A stretch of DNA of 64,000 nucleotides from Streptomyces sp. NBC_00271 (GCF_036178845.1 NZ_CP108070.1:4402001-4466000); one strand, 5' to 3'; positions 42,314-52,052 are shown, counted from the first letter of the stretch. Notes: generated by a model not told the origin, from the sequence alone. Made by a program: numbers and translations.

Positions 42314-44110
42314 TCACCCGGTGGAGGTGGTCACCTTGTAGTCCTGGCCGAGGACCACCGAGACGTCCGCGTTGGACGAGCCACTGCCCTTCTTCACGGT
42401 GCTGGTGGGCAGGCCGAGGGTCTTCGCGACCTCGATGGCGTCGTCCTTCCTGGCGGCGTCGGTGTACGTGATCTGGGACACGCTCTGGGCGGTGGCGGAG
42501 GTGCCGGAGTCCAGGAAGGTGTAGCCGCCGTTGACCAGGACGACGCGGGCCTTCTCGGTGGCGTCCTTGTTCCCGGTGGCGTTCTTGATGCCGACACGGA
42601 CGGCGGCACCGGCGTCGGGACTCTTGGCGGTGCCGCCGAGGACGTCCTTGACCACGCTGTTGGTGGCGCTCTCGCTCAGGGTGCCGTCCTGCTGTACGGG
42701 CAGCAGCGCCGTTTTGTAGTCGCCGCCCTTGGCGAGGTCGGCGAGCTTGGCGAGGAAGGCCCCGAGGTCCTGGTCGGTCAGGGAGGGGTCGAGGATCTGC
42801 GCCAGGGTCTGCACGGTGGTGGTCGCGGCCTGCTTGTCCGAGGACAGCTTGCGCAGCACGCCCTGCATGACCTGTCCGAACCGCTCCAACTGCGCGTTCT
42901 GGGCTTCGCCGGAGGCCCGGTAGGTGGCGTAGGCGACGGCCATCTTGCCGCTGAGGGTCTGGTTCTCGCCCTTCTTCACGAGGGGCGCCTCGCCCTTCTT
43001 CTTCGCGTCGGGGTCCGGGACATCGGCGTTGGTAGTGAGGTCGATGTTGCCGACGAGGTCGACGAGGTTGTTGAGGTAGGGAGTGTCGAGGCGCCAGGTG
43101 CCCTGGATATTGGTCCCCAGCACCGTGTCGATCGCGTCCCGGGTCCCGGAGGAGCCGTCGTCGCCGACGGACTTGGCGAGCGTGGTCGTCGAGCCGCTGT
43201 CGTCCGTCAGGGCAAGGGAGTTGGGCAGCAGGACGGTGGTGCCCTGCTTGGTGGTGGTGTTGTCGACGAGCAGCGCCGTGGAGGTGCCGCCGCCCTTCGT
43301 GTTGTGCAGGTGGACGACGATCACATCGCGGTTCTGGGCACCCGTGGCCGTCGTCGCGGCGGACTTGCCGCCGGAGGAGGTGCCGGGCAGCTTCCCCGCG
43401 TACCAGAGGTAGCCGACGCCGCCGACCACGACCAGGGCGAGCACCACGCCCAGGGCGACGACCCTGCTGCGGGCGCGGCGCTTGGCCTCCTCACGGCGCT
43501 CCGTACGGTTCTCGGTGAAGTTGAGCCAGTCGATGACGTCTTCGGGCTCGGCTTCCTGCTCCTCGACGAAGGCGAACTGCTCGGTGCGGTAGTCCCGGTC
43601 GGCCCGGGGCTCGTTCTCCTCCGCGGGGCGCGCCTGCTGCGGGATGTAGGCGGTCTGCTCGGCGACCCGGGGCTGCTGCCCGGTGCTCCTGCTCGCGGCG
43701 CCGGTCCCGCTCCGGGACTGACCCGCCTGACCGGCCCGCCCCGTCTGCCCGGCCTGACCGGCCTGCCCCGTGTGCACCGTCTGCCCGTAGGGGTCGTACG
43801 ACGGCGTCGTCCCGGCGGCGCCGGACGTGCCGGCTCCGTACGGGTCGTAGGCGGGGACCGCGGTCTGCTGACCGGTGTCGTACGAGGACACGGGCTGCTG
43901 CTGACCGGTGTCATAGCCCCCCGCGCCGGTCGCGTAGGGGTCGTAGCCGTAGCCCTGGTGCTGTTGGGGCTGTTGCGGCTGTGCGTACGGGTCGTAGCCC
44001 TGTGGGGGCTGCTGGGGCGGCACCTGTTGGTACACAGGCTGCCCGAACTCGTCGTAGCCGACGAGCTCGTACTGGTCGCCGCCCGCGTATCCGTCGTATC
44101 GGTCGTTCAC
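42314..44110 (-). CDS. LCP-like protein with LytR_C domain (598 aa)
   Basis: GTG at 44110 with GAGAGGGGC upstream. A long Gln/Pro/Tyr/Gly-rich cytoplasmic region (about 1-225, with YDPYG repeats) precedes one membrane helix (ALGVVLALVVVGGVGYLWYA), an LCP-like domain (about 270-500) and a LytR_C domain (VRVGIKNATGNKDATEKARV at about 508-527). LCP proteins attach wall polymers to peptidoglycan. The usual SIPRD-type phosphate-binding segment is not visible (VLLPNSLAL stands in its place), so catalytic activity is doubtful. Nearby glycopolymer genes make attachment or regulation of such a polymer plausible. Confidence 0.8.
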   Translation of the reverse strand: MNDRYDGYAGGDQYELVGYDEFGQPVYQQVPPQQPPQGYDPYAQPQQPQQHQGYGYDPYATGAGGYDTGQQQPVSSYDTGQQTAVPAYDPYGAGTSGAAGTTPSYDPYGQTVHTGQAGQAGQTGRAGQAGQSRSGTGAASRSTGQQPRVAEQTAYIPQQARPAEENEPRADRDYRTEQFAFVEEQEAEPEDVIDWLNFTENRTERREEAKRRARSRVVALGVVLALVVVGGVGYLWYAGKLPGTSSGGKSAATTATGAQNRDVIVVHLHNTKGGGTSTALLVDNTTTKQGTTVLLPNSLALTDDSGSTTTLAKSVGDDGSSGTRDAIDTVLGTNIQGTWRLDTPYLNNLVDLVGNIDLTTNADVPDPDAKKKGEAPLVKKGENQTLSGKMAVAYATYRASGEAQNAQLERFGQVMQGVLRKLSSDKQAATTTVQTLAQILDPSLTDQDLGAFLAKLADLAKGGDYKTALLPVQQDGTLSESATNSVVKDVLGGTAKSPDAGAAVRVGIKNATGNKDATEKARVVLVNGGYTFLDSGTSATAQSVSQITYTDAARKDDAIEVAKTLGLPTSTVKKGSGSSNADVSVVLGQDYKVTTSTG

Positions 44111-44135
44111 CGGTGCCCCTCTCGGCTCACTCGCC

Positions 44136-44855
44136 TCACTCGCCGCGGTACAGCTCACGCTTGTCGATGTAGCGCACCACACCGTCCGGCACCAGATACC
44201 AGACGGGGTCGCCCTTGGCGACTCTCGCACGGCAGTCTGTGGAGGAGATGGCCAGCGCGGGAACCTCGACCAGCGAGACGCCGCCCTCGGGGAGGCCCGG
44301 GTCGGTCAGAGTGTGACCGGGCCGGGTGACTCCGATGAAGTGCGCGAGGGAGAACAGCTCTTCCGCGTACCGCCAGGTGAGGATCTGACCGAGCGCGTCG
44401 GCACCGGTGATGAAGAACAGATCGGTGTCGGGGTTGAGGGCGCGCAGATCGCGCAGGGTGTCCGTGGTGTAGGTCGGGCCGCCGCGGTCGATGTCGATGC
44501 GGCTCACCGAGAACTGCGGGTTCTCGGCGGTGGCGATGACCGTCATCAAGTAGCGGTCCTCGGCCGGTGAGACCTTCCGGTCGGACTTCTGCCACGGCTG
44601 CCCGGTCGGCACGAACACCACCTCGTCGAGGTGGAACTGCGCGGCGACCTCACTGGCCGCCACGAGGTGCCCGTGGTGGATCGGGTCGAACGTTCCGCCC
44701 ATGACGCCGAGCCGGCGCTTGCCCGGATTCGAGGGGCCGTTCCTGGGGCCGGTCGTCAGCCGGCTCGCCCCGCCTCTCACTGGGCCGCCGAGCGCGTCAC
44801 CCGCGGCGCCGCCGACGGCGCCGCCCTCCGTGTCACTCGCCGGACCGGTAGGCAT
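44136..44855 (-). CDS. nadD: Nicotinate-nucleotide adenylyltransferase
   Basis: [12 protein letters not shown] (nucleotidyl-transferase HxxH motif) and ISSTDCR mark NadD, which makes deamido-NAD from nicotinate mononucleotide and ATP. Start at 44855 has GGGAGAGCAGGAC upstream; ATG at 44870 is an in-frame alternative. The first ~45 residues are a Gly/Ala-rich extension. Upstream of the LCP and rsfS genes in one direction. Confidence 0.95.
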   Translation of the reverse strand: MPTGPASDTEGGAVGGAAGDALGGPVRGGASRLTTGPRNGPSNPGKRRLGVMGGTFDPIHHGHLVAASEVAAQFHLDEVVFVPTGQPWQKSDRKVSPAEDRYLMTVIATAENPQFSVSRIDIDRGGPTYTTDTLRDLRALNPDTDLFFITGADALGQILTWRYAEELFSLAHFIGVTRPGHTLTDPGLPEGGVSLVEVPALAISSTDCRARVAKGDPVWYLVPDGVVRYIDKRELYRGE

Positions 44856-44949
44856 GTCCTGCTCTCCCATGCGTGCAGACCCTACCGGCCCGGTCGAGGG
44901 GCTCCGCCCGACAGGGGTCCCCGTGACGGCTCCGAACGGCCGAAAAGGC

Positions 44950-45111
44950 TCAGCGGTCGCGGTTGAAACGCGTGGTGATCCACAGCAGCAGGAGCAGCAC
45001 GAACAGCGCGCCACCGCCGGTCAGGAACGGGTTGAGGCTCTCGTGGTTGCCCCCCTGCTCGCCCTCGGCGGCAACGGTGACCAACTGTGCAGCGGTGCTG
45101 TGGAAGCTCAT
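44950..45111 (-). CDS. Small single-TM protein (53 aa)
   Basis: ATG at 45111. A short soluble N-terminus is followed by [18 protein letters not shown] and a basic end, giving an N-out/C-in type anchor. It lies upstream of nadD. Conserved as a micro-membrane protein in Streptomyces as I recall; function unknown. The SD is poor. Confidence 0.65.
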   Translation of the reverse strand: MSFHSTAAQLVTVAAEGEQGGNHESLNPFLTGGGALFVLLLLLWITTRFNRDR

Positions 45112-45261
45112 CTCGGCAGGACCTATCCGGTGTGGGCGGGATAAAGACGTCGTCCCATCGTATGCGGGGGGCTCGGTCGCGATCACGCCGACTCCGCCGT
45201 TGGGGACGCCGGTTGCTCCGGCCTCCCCGGGCGACACAACCTCGGTCGTCCGGCTCGTCCC

Positions 45262-45357
45262 CGCGTCAGCCGTCCCGCTTGCGCCTCAGCCGTCCCGCGA
45301 GTACTCGCGTCAGCCGTCCCACGTGTACCCGCGTCAGTCGTCCCGCTTGTACCCGCG
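45262..45357. repeat. Tandem 20-24 bp repeats copying the 3' end of a small gene
   Basis: Four imperfect units with core CGTCAGCCGTCCC start near 45264, 45284, 45308 and 45332 (spacing 20, 24, 24). Read on the minus strand, each unit is the end of the 45334-45492 gene (YKRDD-type codons plus TGA), so the gene terminus has been tandemly copied downstream of its own stop. Confidence 0.75.
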
Positions 45358-45492
45358 CAGCAGGAACCAGGCGGTCAGGCCCACCCCGACGATCATCACG
45401 ATCAGCACGACACGGAGCAGATTGCCCGGGCCTTGCTTGTCTGCCGCGTTCGCGGCCTCGGTGAGCCAGGCGGCTGCGGGGATGTGCTCCAT
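45334..45492 (-). CDS. Small single-TM protein (52 aa)
   Basis: ATG at 45492 with GAGAAGGAG upstream. Amphipathic N-terminal helix, one membrane helix (LRVVLIVMIVGVGLTAWFLL) and a basic/acidic tail RGYKRDD. Its stop codon lies in the last unit of the tandem repeat. Divergent from the M48 protease gene. Function unknown. Confidence 0.65.
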   Translation of the reverse strand: MEHIPAAAWLTEAANAADKQGPGNLLRVVLIVMIVGVGLTAWFLLRGYKRDD

Positions 45493-45595
45493 GGCGATGG
45501 ACTCCTTCTCTGTACTGCCCGTCCACGTTATCTCCGCCTAGGCTGGGCCGTGCCTTGGGGGCGCATAGGGCACTCAGACGCACATGGGGGAACAC

Positions 45596-46726
45596 ATGTC
45601 CGACAACGGCCACCAGCAGAACGGGCACGAGAACGTGCCGAGCAGGCAGCGCAGGCGCTTCGAGGGGATCTCCTCGCGCACCTACGAGCACCCGGCGGAC
45701 CGCTCGGCTCTCGTGGCCCTGCGCAAGCTCAGCGGCTTCGACACGGTCTTCAAGGTCCTGAGCGGCCTGCTGCCCGAGCGCAGCCTGCGGCTGCTGTTCC
45801 TGTCCGACTCGGTGCGCGTCTCGGACGCCCAGTTCGCGCACCTCAACACGATGCTGCGGGACGCCTGCCACATCCTGGACCTGGAGAAGGTCCCGCCGAT
45901 GTACGTCACCCAGGACCCGCAGCCGAACGCGATGTGCATCGGCCTGGACGAGCCGATCATCGTCGTGACGACCGGGCTCGTCGAACTGCTGGACGAGGAG
46001 GAGATGCGGGCCGTCGTCGGGCACGAGGTCGGCCACGCGCTCTCCGGGCACGCCGTCTACCGCACGATCCTGCTCTTCCTGACCAATCTCGCGCTCCGGG
46101 TGGCCTGGATCCCGCTGGGCAACATCGCGATCATGGCGATCGTGACCGCGCTGCGCGAGTGGTTCCGCAAGTCGGAGCTGTCGGCCGACCGGGCGGGGCT
46201 CCTCGTCGGGCAGGACCTGAAGGCCTCGATGCGCGGCCTGATGAAGCTCGCGGGAGGAAATCACCTGCACGAGATGAACGTGGACGCGTTCCTCGAGCAA
46301 GCCGAGGAGTACGAGGCCGGGGGCGATCTGCGCGACTCCGTACTCAAGATCCTCAACACCCTCCCCCGCACACACCCCTTCACCACCGTGCGCGCCGCCG
46401 AGCTGAAGAAGTGGGCCGAGTCCCGCGACTACCAGCGGATCATGGACGGTCACTATCCGCGGCGCACCGAGGACAATGAGACCTCGGTCTCCGACTCCTT
46501 CCGGCAGTCGGCGGCGAGCTACGCCACGGACGTCAAGAACTCCAAGGACCCGCTGATGAAGCTGGTCAGCGACATCGCGGGGGGCGCGGGCGACCTCGGC
46601 GGGCGGGTGCGACGCGGGTTCGGAGGCTTCGCCGGCGGCACCCCGAAGGACCAGACCGCCGCCGAGGACCGGACCTCGCCGAAGGACCAGCCGCCCCGGG
46701 ACAGCACCCCCGAGGACGACGACTGA
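45596..46726 (+). CDS. M48-family membrane metalloprotease (HtpX-like), 376 aa
   Basis: ATG at 45596 is preferred over 45584 because GGGGGAA precedes it. HEVGH (143-147) binds zinc and KSELSADRAG (about 192-201) supplies the third ligand. A hydrophobic hairpin lies at about 158-186. The C-terminal 70 residues are disordered and charged. HtpX-type proteases degrade damaged membrane proteins; the substrate here is unknown. Confidence 0.9.
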   Translation: MSDNGHQQNGHENVPSRQRRRFEGISSRTYEHPADRSALVALRKLSGFDTVFKVLSGLLPERSLRLLFLSDSVRVSDAQFAHLNTMLRDACHILDLEKVPPMYVTQDPQPNAMCIGLDEPIIVVTTGLVELLDEEEMRAVVGHEVGHALSGHAVYRTILLFLTNLALRVAWIPLGNIAIMAIVTALREWFRKSELSADRAGLLVGQDLKASMRGLMKLAGGNHLHEMNVDAFLEQAEEYEAGGDLRDSVLKILNTLPRTHPFTTVRAAELKKWAESRDYQRIMDGHYPRRTEDNETSVSDSFRQSAASYATDVKNSKDPLMKLVSDIAGGAGDLGGRVRRGFGGFAGGTPKDQTAAEDRTSPKDQPPRDSTPEDDD

Positions 46727-46752
46727 CACGCACGGGAGCCGGGGACGACCCG

Positions 46753-47820
46753 TCAGACCCTCGGCTGCGAGCTCGTCGCCAGTGAGCCGCACAGTGCCGT
46801 CGCGCTGCCCGTCGCGTACGGGTCGGTGCCGGCCGGGCCGCCCGCCTTCGCCGTCTGGCCCGCGAGCAGCGGATGCAGATGGGTCGCCGAGTCCTCGGAG
46901 CAGGCGAGCGGTCCGGCCTGGACGTAGGAGACGACCACCTCGGCCTGGTGCATGCGCAGGTCGTCGCGGTCGAAGCGGAACTGCAGCTCGCGCCGGACGG
47001 TGAACAGCGAGGCCTTCGCGTTGGGGTCCGAGCCGGCCGGCTTCAAGGCGTACACGAAAGTGTGGTCGGCGACGACCTCAAGGGTGCTGGAGTCGAACTC
47101 GGCGGCCTGAAGGGTGCCCTGCACCCTGATCCTGGAGTCGGCGAGCTGGGCGCGGGTGGGGTCGAAGCGGACCAGCCAGCCGGTGGGCGCGTGCCGACCG
47201 TCGGCGGCCGGGTGGTCGAAGCTCTGGTCGAACTGGTCGAGCTGCTGGGGGGCGAGCAGGATCCGCACGGGCCGGTTGGTGACGCCCGTGAGTACCTCCG
47301 GGTCGAGCGAGGACTTCACGAGGTAGTCCTTGGCGGTGGTCAGGGCGGCCACGACCTGGCTGTCGGAGAAGTGCGCGGTGCGCCGGTAGGCGGGCAGCGC
47401 GATGCCGTCGGCGCCGACGGCGAACTGGGCGGCCGGGCTGTGCGCGTACAGCTCCTCGGCGCTCGTGGCCCCCGGTACGGCGGTCTGGGGCGCGAGGGGT
47501 ATGACGGTCATCCGCAGCGGTTCGGGGGGCTGGGCGGCCGGGGTCTGGTACGGGTGCCGCACGCCCATGTAGATCGCGGTGCCGAAGGCGACGGCGATCA
47601 GCAGGACCAGGATCAGCGCCTGCCGGGGCAGACCGCGCTGGAGGGTGGGACGGCGGCGTACAGCCGGGGCGTGGTCGGCCATCCGCTCCTGCGCGGAGAA
47701 CTCCTGGAGGCGGGCAGCACGGACGAACGACTCGTCGAAGACGACGGATCGGTATTCGTCCTCTCCACCAGCGGGAGCGCCCTCGGGTGTCCCCTCAGGT
47801 GGGTCTCCAGGCCCGCCCAT
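46753..47820 (-). CDS. Streptomyces membrane protein with SVVFDE N-terminal motif (355 aa)
   Basis: The N-terminus has EYRSVVFDESFVRAARLQE (SVVFDE at 25-30). One membrane helix lies at about 68-86 (LILVLLIAVAFGTAIYMGV) and an extracellular domain (about 95-355) with four Cys. The cytoplasmic motif is shared with the next gene although the rest is unrelated. Conserved near proA in Streptomyces as I recall. Function unknown. Confidence 0.75.
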   Translation of the reverse strand: MGGPGDPPEGTPEGAPAGGEDEYRSVVFDESFVRAARLQEFSAQERMADHAPAVRRRPTLQRGLPRQALILVLLIAVAFGTAIYMGVRHPYQTPAAQPPEPLRMTVIPLAPQTAVPGATSAEELYAHSPAAQFAVGADGIALPAYRRTAHFSDSQVVAALTTAKDYLVKSSLDPEVLTGVTNRPVRILLAPQQLDQFDQSFDHPAADGRHAPTGWLVRFDPTRAQLADSRIRVQGTLQAAEFDSSTLEVVADHTFVYALKPAGSDPNAKASLFTVRRELQFRFDRDDLRMHQAEVVVSYVQAGPLACSEDSATHLHPLLAGQTAKAGGPAGTDPYATGSATALCGSLATSSQPRV

Positions 47821-47964
47821 ACCTTCAGGGTAGGTCTCTGGGAGCTCAGGTAAACGCCGTGGTACACGACAACTTCTGACAGGTTCTCACCAGGATCGCC
47901 AAGGCCTGTCGCGATCGCCAGAATGTTCGAAGGGCCGTCACGGGCGGCGCGGGCGCCATGGGCG

Positions 47965-48615
47965 TCAGGGCGTTCGGGGAACCGCGGACACGGCCGAATG
48001 GGAGTACTCGGCCGAAGCGGAGGGGCCGGTGCCGGTGACCTTGTCCTGGCCTTGTTCGAGGCCCGTGGAGGCGGGTGGCGGGACCTGGTCCTGGCGGCCC
48101 GAGGAGGCCCCCCGGTAGACCGCCGTGAAGGCCAGGGCGACCATGCCGACGCCCATCACAAGGGCGAGCACCCAGGCAACGGGGCGGTGCCAGCGGGCCT
48201 GTTTTCCGTAAGCCCTGCCGTATCTGCGGTACGGGCCCGGCGCTCCGTAGCGGCCTTCGAGGATCTCGGTGTCGTCGAGGTCGTCCAGGTCCGGGTCATG
48301 ACCGAAATCGCCAGGGCCGTCGGGCCCGAACCCGTCCTCGTAGCGCTCGTCGTCGCCGCGGGCACCCCGGGAGTGCGCCCGGCGCGCCTCGGCCTCTGAG
48401 GCCTCCGCGCGGGCCTGCGCGGCTGCTAGGAGGCGTTCGACGGCGGTCGGCTCATGGATCACCGCCGCACGTACGAAGTCCTCGTCGAAGACCACGGAGG
48501 CGAACTCTTCGTCCGCACCCCCGCGGTCGCGGTCGTCGTCGGGCTCCCAGCCGTCAGGGAACGGCGTGCCCCCCACGTCCTCCGGCACGGATCCAGAGTA
48601 GACCTGGGGGGTCAT
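47965..48615 (-). CDS. Streptomyces membrane protein with SVVFDE N-terminal motif (216 aa)
   Basis: ATG at 48615. EFASVVFDEDFVRAAVIHE (SVVFDE at 40-45) lies in an acidic, disordered cytoplasmic region. One membrane helix (about 147-167, WVLALVMGVGMVALAFTAVY) and a short Ser-rich extracellular tail follow. In S. coelicolor I recall a homologue (SCO2584) reported to interact with the spore-wall synthesis complex; not verified here. Confidence 0.7.
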   Translation of the reverse strand: MTPQVYSGSVPEDVGGTPFPDGWEPDDDRDRGGADEEFASVVFDEDFVRAAVIHEPTAVERLLAAAQARAEASEAEARRAHSRGARGDDERYEDGFGPDGPGDFGHDPDLDDLDDTEILEGRYGAPGPYRRYGRAYGKQARWHRPVAWVLALVMGVGMVALAFTAVYRGASSGRQDQVPPPASTGLEQGQDKVTGTGPSASAEYSHSAVSAVPRTP

Positions 48616-48677
48616 TTTGGGCAGACGGTATGGAAATTCATCCGCCTGACGAGACGCGGCTCACGCGGAGCGCGGGC

Positions 48678-49964
48678 TCAGCGCCGGATGTGTCCGTCGC
48701 CCGTGACGATGTACTTGGTGCTCGTCAGCTCCGGCAGCCCCATCGGTCCCCGCGCGTGCAGCTTCTGCGTGGAGATGCCGATCTCGGCTCCGAAGCCGAA
48801 CTGGCCGCCGTCGGTGAAGCGGGTCGAGGCGTTCACGGCGACCGTGGTGGAGTCCACCAACTGGGTGAAGCGGCGGGCGGCCTGCTGCGAGGTGGTGACG
48901 ATGGCCTCGGTGTGGCCCGAGGTCCACAGCCGGATGTGTTCGACGGCCCGGTCGAGCGAGTCGACGACGGCGGCGGCGATGTCGTACGAGAGGTACTCGG
49001 TCTCCCAGTCCTCGGGCGTGGCCTCGACGACGGTGGCCTTGGAGTCCTTGGCGTAGGCGAGGACGCGCTCGTCGGCGTGCACGGTGACCCCGGCGTCCGC
49101 GAGGGCGTCCAGGGCGCGCGGCAGGAACTCGGGTGCGATGTCCTGGTGCACGAGGAGCGTCTCGGCGGAGTTGCACACGCTGGGCCGCTGCGCCTTGGAG
49201 TTGATCAGGATGTCGATCGCCATGTCGAGGTCGGCGTTGGCGTCGACGTACACGTGGCAGTTGCCCGTGCCGGTCTCGATGACGGGGACGGTGGACTCCT
49301 GGACGACCGTGCGGATCAGCGAGGCGCCGCCGCGCGGGATGAGGACGTCGACCAGACCGCGGGCGCGCATCAGCTCGCGCACCGACTCGCGGCCCTCGCC
49401 GGGCACCAGCTGGATGGCGTCGGCGGGCAGTCCGGCGCCGCCCACGGCGTCGCGCAGCACCCGGACCAGGGCCGTGTTCGACTCGAAGGCCGAGGAGGAG
49501 CCGCGCAGCAGGACGGCGTTGCCGGACTTCAGGCAGAGGGCGGCGGCGTCGACCGTGACGTTCGGGCGGGCCTCGTAGATGATCCCGACGACACCGAGCG
49601 GGACGCGGACCTGGCGCAGGTCGATGCCGTTCGGGAGGGTCGAGCCGCGCACGACCTCGCCGACCGGATCGGGCAGCGAGACGACGTCCCGCACGTCCGA
49701 GGCGATCGCACGCACGCGCTCGGGCGTGAGCGTGAGCCGGTCGATGACGGTCTCGCTGGTGCCTGCCTCGCGGGCGCGCGCGATGTCCTTGGCGTTGGCC
49801 GCGACGATCTCGCTCGTACGGACCTCCAGCGCGTCCGCGATCGCGAGCAGCGCGTCGTCCTTCTCGGCCCGCGGCAGGGGTGCGAGATCGGCGGCGGCGG
49901 CCTTGGCGCGGTAGGCGGCCTGCGTGACCGGGGACATCGAGTCGTACGGCGAGAGCGTGGTCAT
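48678..49964 (-). CDS. proA: Glutamate-5-semialdehyde dehydrogenase (gamma-glutamyl phosphate reductase)
   Basis: The 428-residue sequence has [20 protein letters not shown] and [11 protein letters not shown] with the catalytic Cys. It catalyses the second step of proline synthesis. The start at 49964 gives the normal N-terminus ([15 protein letters not shown]); the SD is weak. Same direction as proB with one small gene between. Confidence 0.97.
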   Translation of the reverse strand: MTTLSPYDSMSPVTQAAYRAKAAAADLAPLPRAEKDDALLAIADALEVRTSEIVAANAKDIARAREAGTSETVIDRLTLTPERVRAIASDVRDVVSLPDPVGEVVRGSTLPNGIDLRQVRVPLGVVGIIYEARPNVTVDAAALCLKSGNAVLLRGSSSAFESNTALVRVLRDAVGGAGLPADAIQLVPGEGRESVRELMRARGLVDVLIPRGGASLIRTVVQESTVPVIETGTGNCHVYVDANADLDMAIDILINSKAQRPSVCNSAETLLVHQDIAPEFLPRALDALADAGVTVHADERVLAYAKDSKATVVEATPEDWETEYLSYDIAAAVVDSLDRAVEHIRLWTSGHTEAIVTTSQQAARRFTQLVDSTTVAVNASTRFTDGGQFGFGAEIGISTQKLHARGPMGLPELTSTKYIVTGDGHIRR

Positions 49965-50025
49965 ATCGGAAGGGTAGTGCGCCGGACGGACCCGTCCAGC
50001 GGCTGTCCCACACCCCGAGACAGGG

Positions 50026-50514
50026 TCAAAAGGGATGGACTCCGACCGGAGTGGCCGGAAGTGGCCCATACCCCTCCGCTATCCGCTGGTGGTACGTCTC
50101 GCGGTCGATGACCTCAAGGCCGACGATCTCCCAGGGTGGGAGCTTGGCGGTCTGGCGGTGTTCGCCCCACAGGCGCAGGGCGACGGCCGCCGCGTCGTGC
50201 AGGTCGCGGGCCTCTTCCCAGTAGCGGATCTCCGCGTGGTCGTTGGCGTAGCGGCTGGTCAGCAGGAACGGGTGGTCGTGGGCCAGCTGTTCGAGGGCAC
50301 GCCTGACCTCCTTCAGCGGGGCCTCGCCACCCGAGACGCTCAGCGTGACGTGCCACAGCCGGGGCTGGTCGGCCGGCCTCTCGCCCTCGTAGGTGTCACC
50401 GGCCGCGACGCTCGTCAGGGCCCGTTCCTCGCCCGCCGCGCGGGAAGCCGGACCACCCGCCCGGGAGGCTGCACCGCCGCGGGACGCCGCCGCCCCAGGG
50501 CGCACTCGTCTCAC
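50026..50514 (-). CDS. Conserved hypothetical between proA and proB (162 aa)
   Basis: GTG at 50514 with a strong SD AAAAGGAGG. An Arg/Ala/Gly-rich N-terminus (1-50) precedes a compact alpha/beta domain ([60 protein letters not shown]) that looks like an ACT-like or ferredoxin-like fold. Placement between the proline genes suggests a link to amino-acid metabolism or to ribosome/nadD functions; not known. Confidence 0.75.
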   Translation of the reverse strand: MRRVRPGAAASRGGAASRAGGPASRAAGEERALTSVAAGDTYEGERPADQPRLWHVTLSVSGGEAPLKEVRRALEQLAHDHPFLLTSRYANDHAEIRYWEEARDLHDAAAVALRLWGEHRQTAKLPPWEIVGLEVIDRETYHQRIAEGYGPLPATPVGVHPF

Positions 50515-50529
50515 GACGGCCTCCTTTTC

Positions 50530-50581
50530 GCAATGGTCCGCAATGGTCCGTGATCGTCGTACTGCATCGGGCTGCATCGGG
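50530..50581. repeat. Two adjacent 10-bp tandem duplications
   Basis: GCAATGGTCC is present twice in tandem (50530-50549) and CTGCATCGGG twice in tandem (50562-50581), in the promoter-proximal region of the gene starting at 50514. The rest of the 50515-50719 gap holds no gene I can support. Confidence 0.7.
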
Positions 50582-50719
50582 GTCTCCCCGCAACAAAGTT
50601 GAGCAGGTGGGCAGCCGCCGTGTGGCGCTTTTACACAACGTCCCCCGGCGGGGGCCTCAGAATCGGCCTTTTACGGGTGTACTGGACAGCTGTTTCAGAG
50701 GTGGTGCGGAACAGGCGTC

Positions 50720-51847
50720 TTACGGATGCAGGAGCACGAGGTCGTCCCTGTGTACGACCTCGCGTTCGTACTCCGGGCCCAGCTCGCGGGCCAGCTCGCG
50801 GGTCGAGCGCCCGATGAGCTGGGGGATCTCCTTGGCGTCGAAGTTCACCAGACCCCGTGCGACCGCCCGCCCCGTGCTGTCGCGCAGCTCGACGGGGTCG
50901 CCCGCGGTGAAGTCGCCCTCGACGGCCGCGATCCCCGCCGGCAGCAGCGAGGTGCGCCGGTCGACGACCGCGCGCACGGCACCGTCGTCCAGGACGAGCG
51001 CACCCTGCGGGGTCGAGGCGTGCTGCAGCCACAGCAGCCGGTCGGCGGAGCGCTTGCCGGTGGGGTGGAAGTACGTGCCGGTGTCGCCGCCCGCGAGGGC
51101 CTCGGCGGCGTGCACGGCGGAGGTGAGCACCACGGGGATGCCCGCGGCCGCCGCGATCCGGGCCGCCTCGACCTTGGTGACCATGCCGCCAGTGCCGACG
51201 CCCGCCTTGCCCGCGGTGCCGATGTCGACGTGCGCGAGGTCCTCCGGTCCGCGGACCTCCGCCATCCGCGAGGTGCCGGGCTTGCTGGGGTCGCCGTCGT
51301 ACACGCCGTCCACGTCGGAGAGCAGGACCAGCAGGTCGGCCCGTACGAGGTGGGCGACGAGCGCGGCGAGCCGGTCGTTGTCGCCGAAGCGGATCTCGTC
51401 CGTGGCGACGGTGTCGTTCTCGTTGACGACCGGCAGGGCGCCCATCGCGAGGAGCTTGTCGAGGGTGCGGGAGGCATTGCGGTGATGGGCACGGCGGCTC
51501 ATGTCGTCGCTGGTCAGTAGCACCTGGCCGACGCGGACGCCGTAGCGGGCGAGGGAGGCGGTGTAGCGGGCCACGAGCAGCCCCTGGCCGACGCTCGCGG
51601 CGGCCTGCTGGCGGGCCAGGTCCTTGGGGCGGCGGCGCAGGCCCAGCGGGGCGAGACCGGCGGCGATGGCTCCGGAGGAGACGAGGACGATCTCCTTCTC
51701 TCCCCCGCTGCGGCTCTTGGCGAGGACGTCGACGAGCGCGTCGACCCGGTCGGCGTCCAGGCCGCCCGAGGCCGTGGTCAGCGACGAGGAGCCCACTTTG
51801 ACGACGATCCTGCGGGCTTCCGCCACGCGCTGCCTTGCCACTGTCAC
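50720..51847 (-). CDS. proB: Glutamate 5-kinase
   Basis: N-terminal amino-acid kinase domain (VVKVGSSSLTTASGGLD; NENDTVATDEIRFGDNDRLA) and C-terminal PUA domain (about 285-365). It makes glutamyl 5-phosphate, the first committed step to proline. GTG at 51847 is chosen for its GAGGAC SD; GTG at 51841 is nearly as good. Confidence 0.96.
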   Translation of the reverse strand: MTVARQRVAEARRIVVKVGSSSLTTASGGLDADRVDALVDVLAKSRSGGEKEIVLVSSGAIAAGLAPLGLRRRPKDLARQQAAASVGQGLLVARYTASLARYGVRVGQVLLTSDDMSRRAHHRNASRTLDKLLAMGALPVVNENDTVATDEIRFGDNDRLAALVAHLVRADLLVLLSDVDGVYDGDPSKPGTSRMAEVRGPEDLAHVDIGTAGKAGVGTGGMVTKVEAARIAAAAGIPVVLTSAVHAAEALAGGDTGTYFHPTGKRSADRLLWLQHASTPQGALVLDDGAVRAVVDRRTSLLPAGIAAVEGDFTAGDPVELRDSTGRAVARGLVNFDAKEIPQLIGRSTRELARELGPEYEREVVHRDDLVLLHP

Positions 51848-52000
51848 CTGCGTCGTCCTCACTCGGCGGTCCCTCACGCCGCGTGCTCCCCCGCGACGGC
51901 GCTGCCTCGCAGGCTACGCGAGCGTCGGGCGACGCCGCCCTCCTGTTTTGCCGGTCGGACAGGAACTCTGGGGAGGAGAAGAGGAAGCGAGCGCCCCGAA

Positions 52001-52043
52001 AGCAGAGGCCCGGCTGCTTCTGAGGGTCAGCCGGGCCTCTGCT
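52001..52043. terminator. 16-bp perfect hairpin between proB and rfbC
   Basis: AGCAGAGGCCCGGCTG at 52001-52016 and its exact complement at 52028-52043, loop 11 bases, just downstream of the rfbC stop on the minus strand. The remaining 51848-52000 stretch probably holds the proB promoter; no gene is seen. Confidence 0.88.
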
Positions 52044-52052
52044 GGAGAGGGC

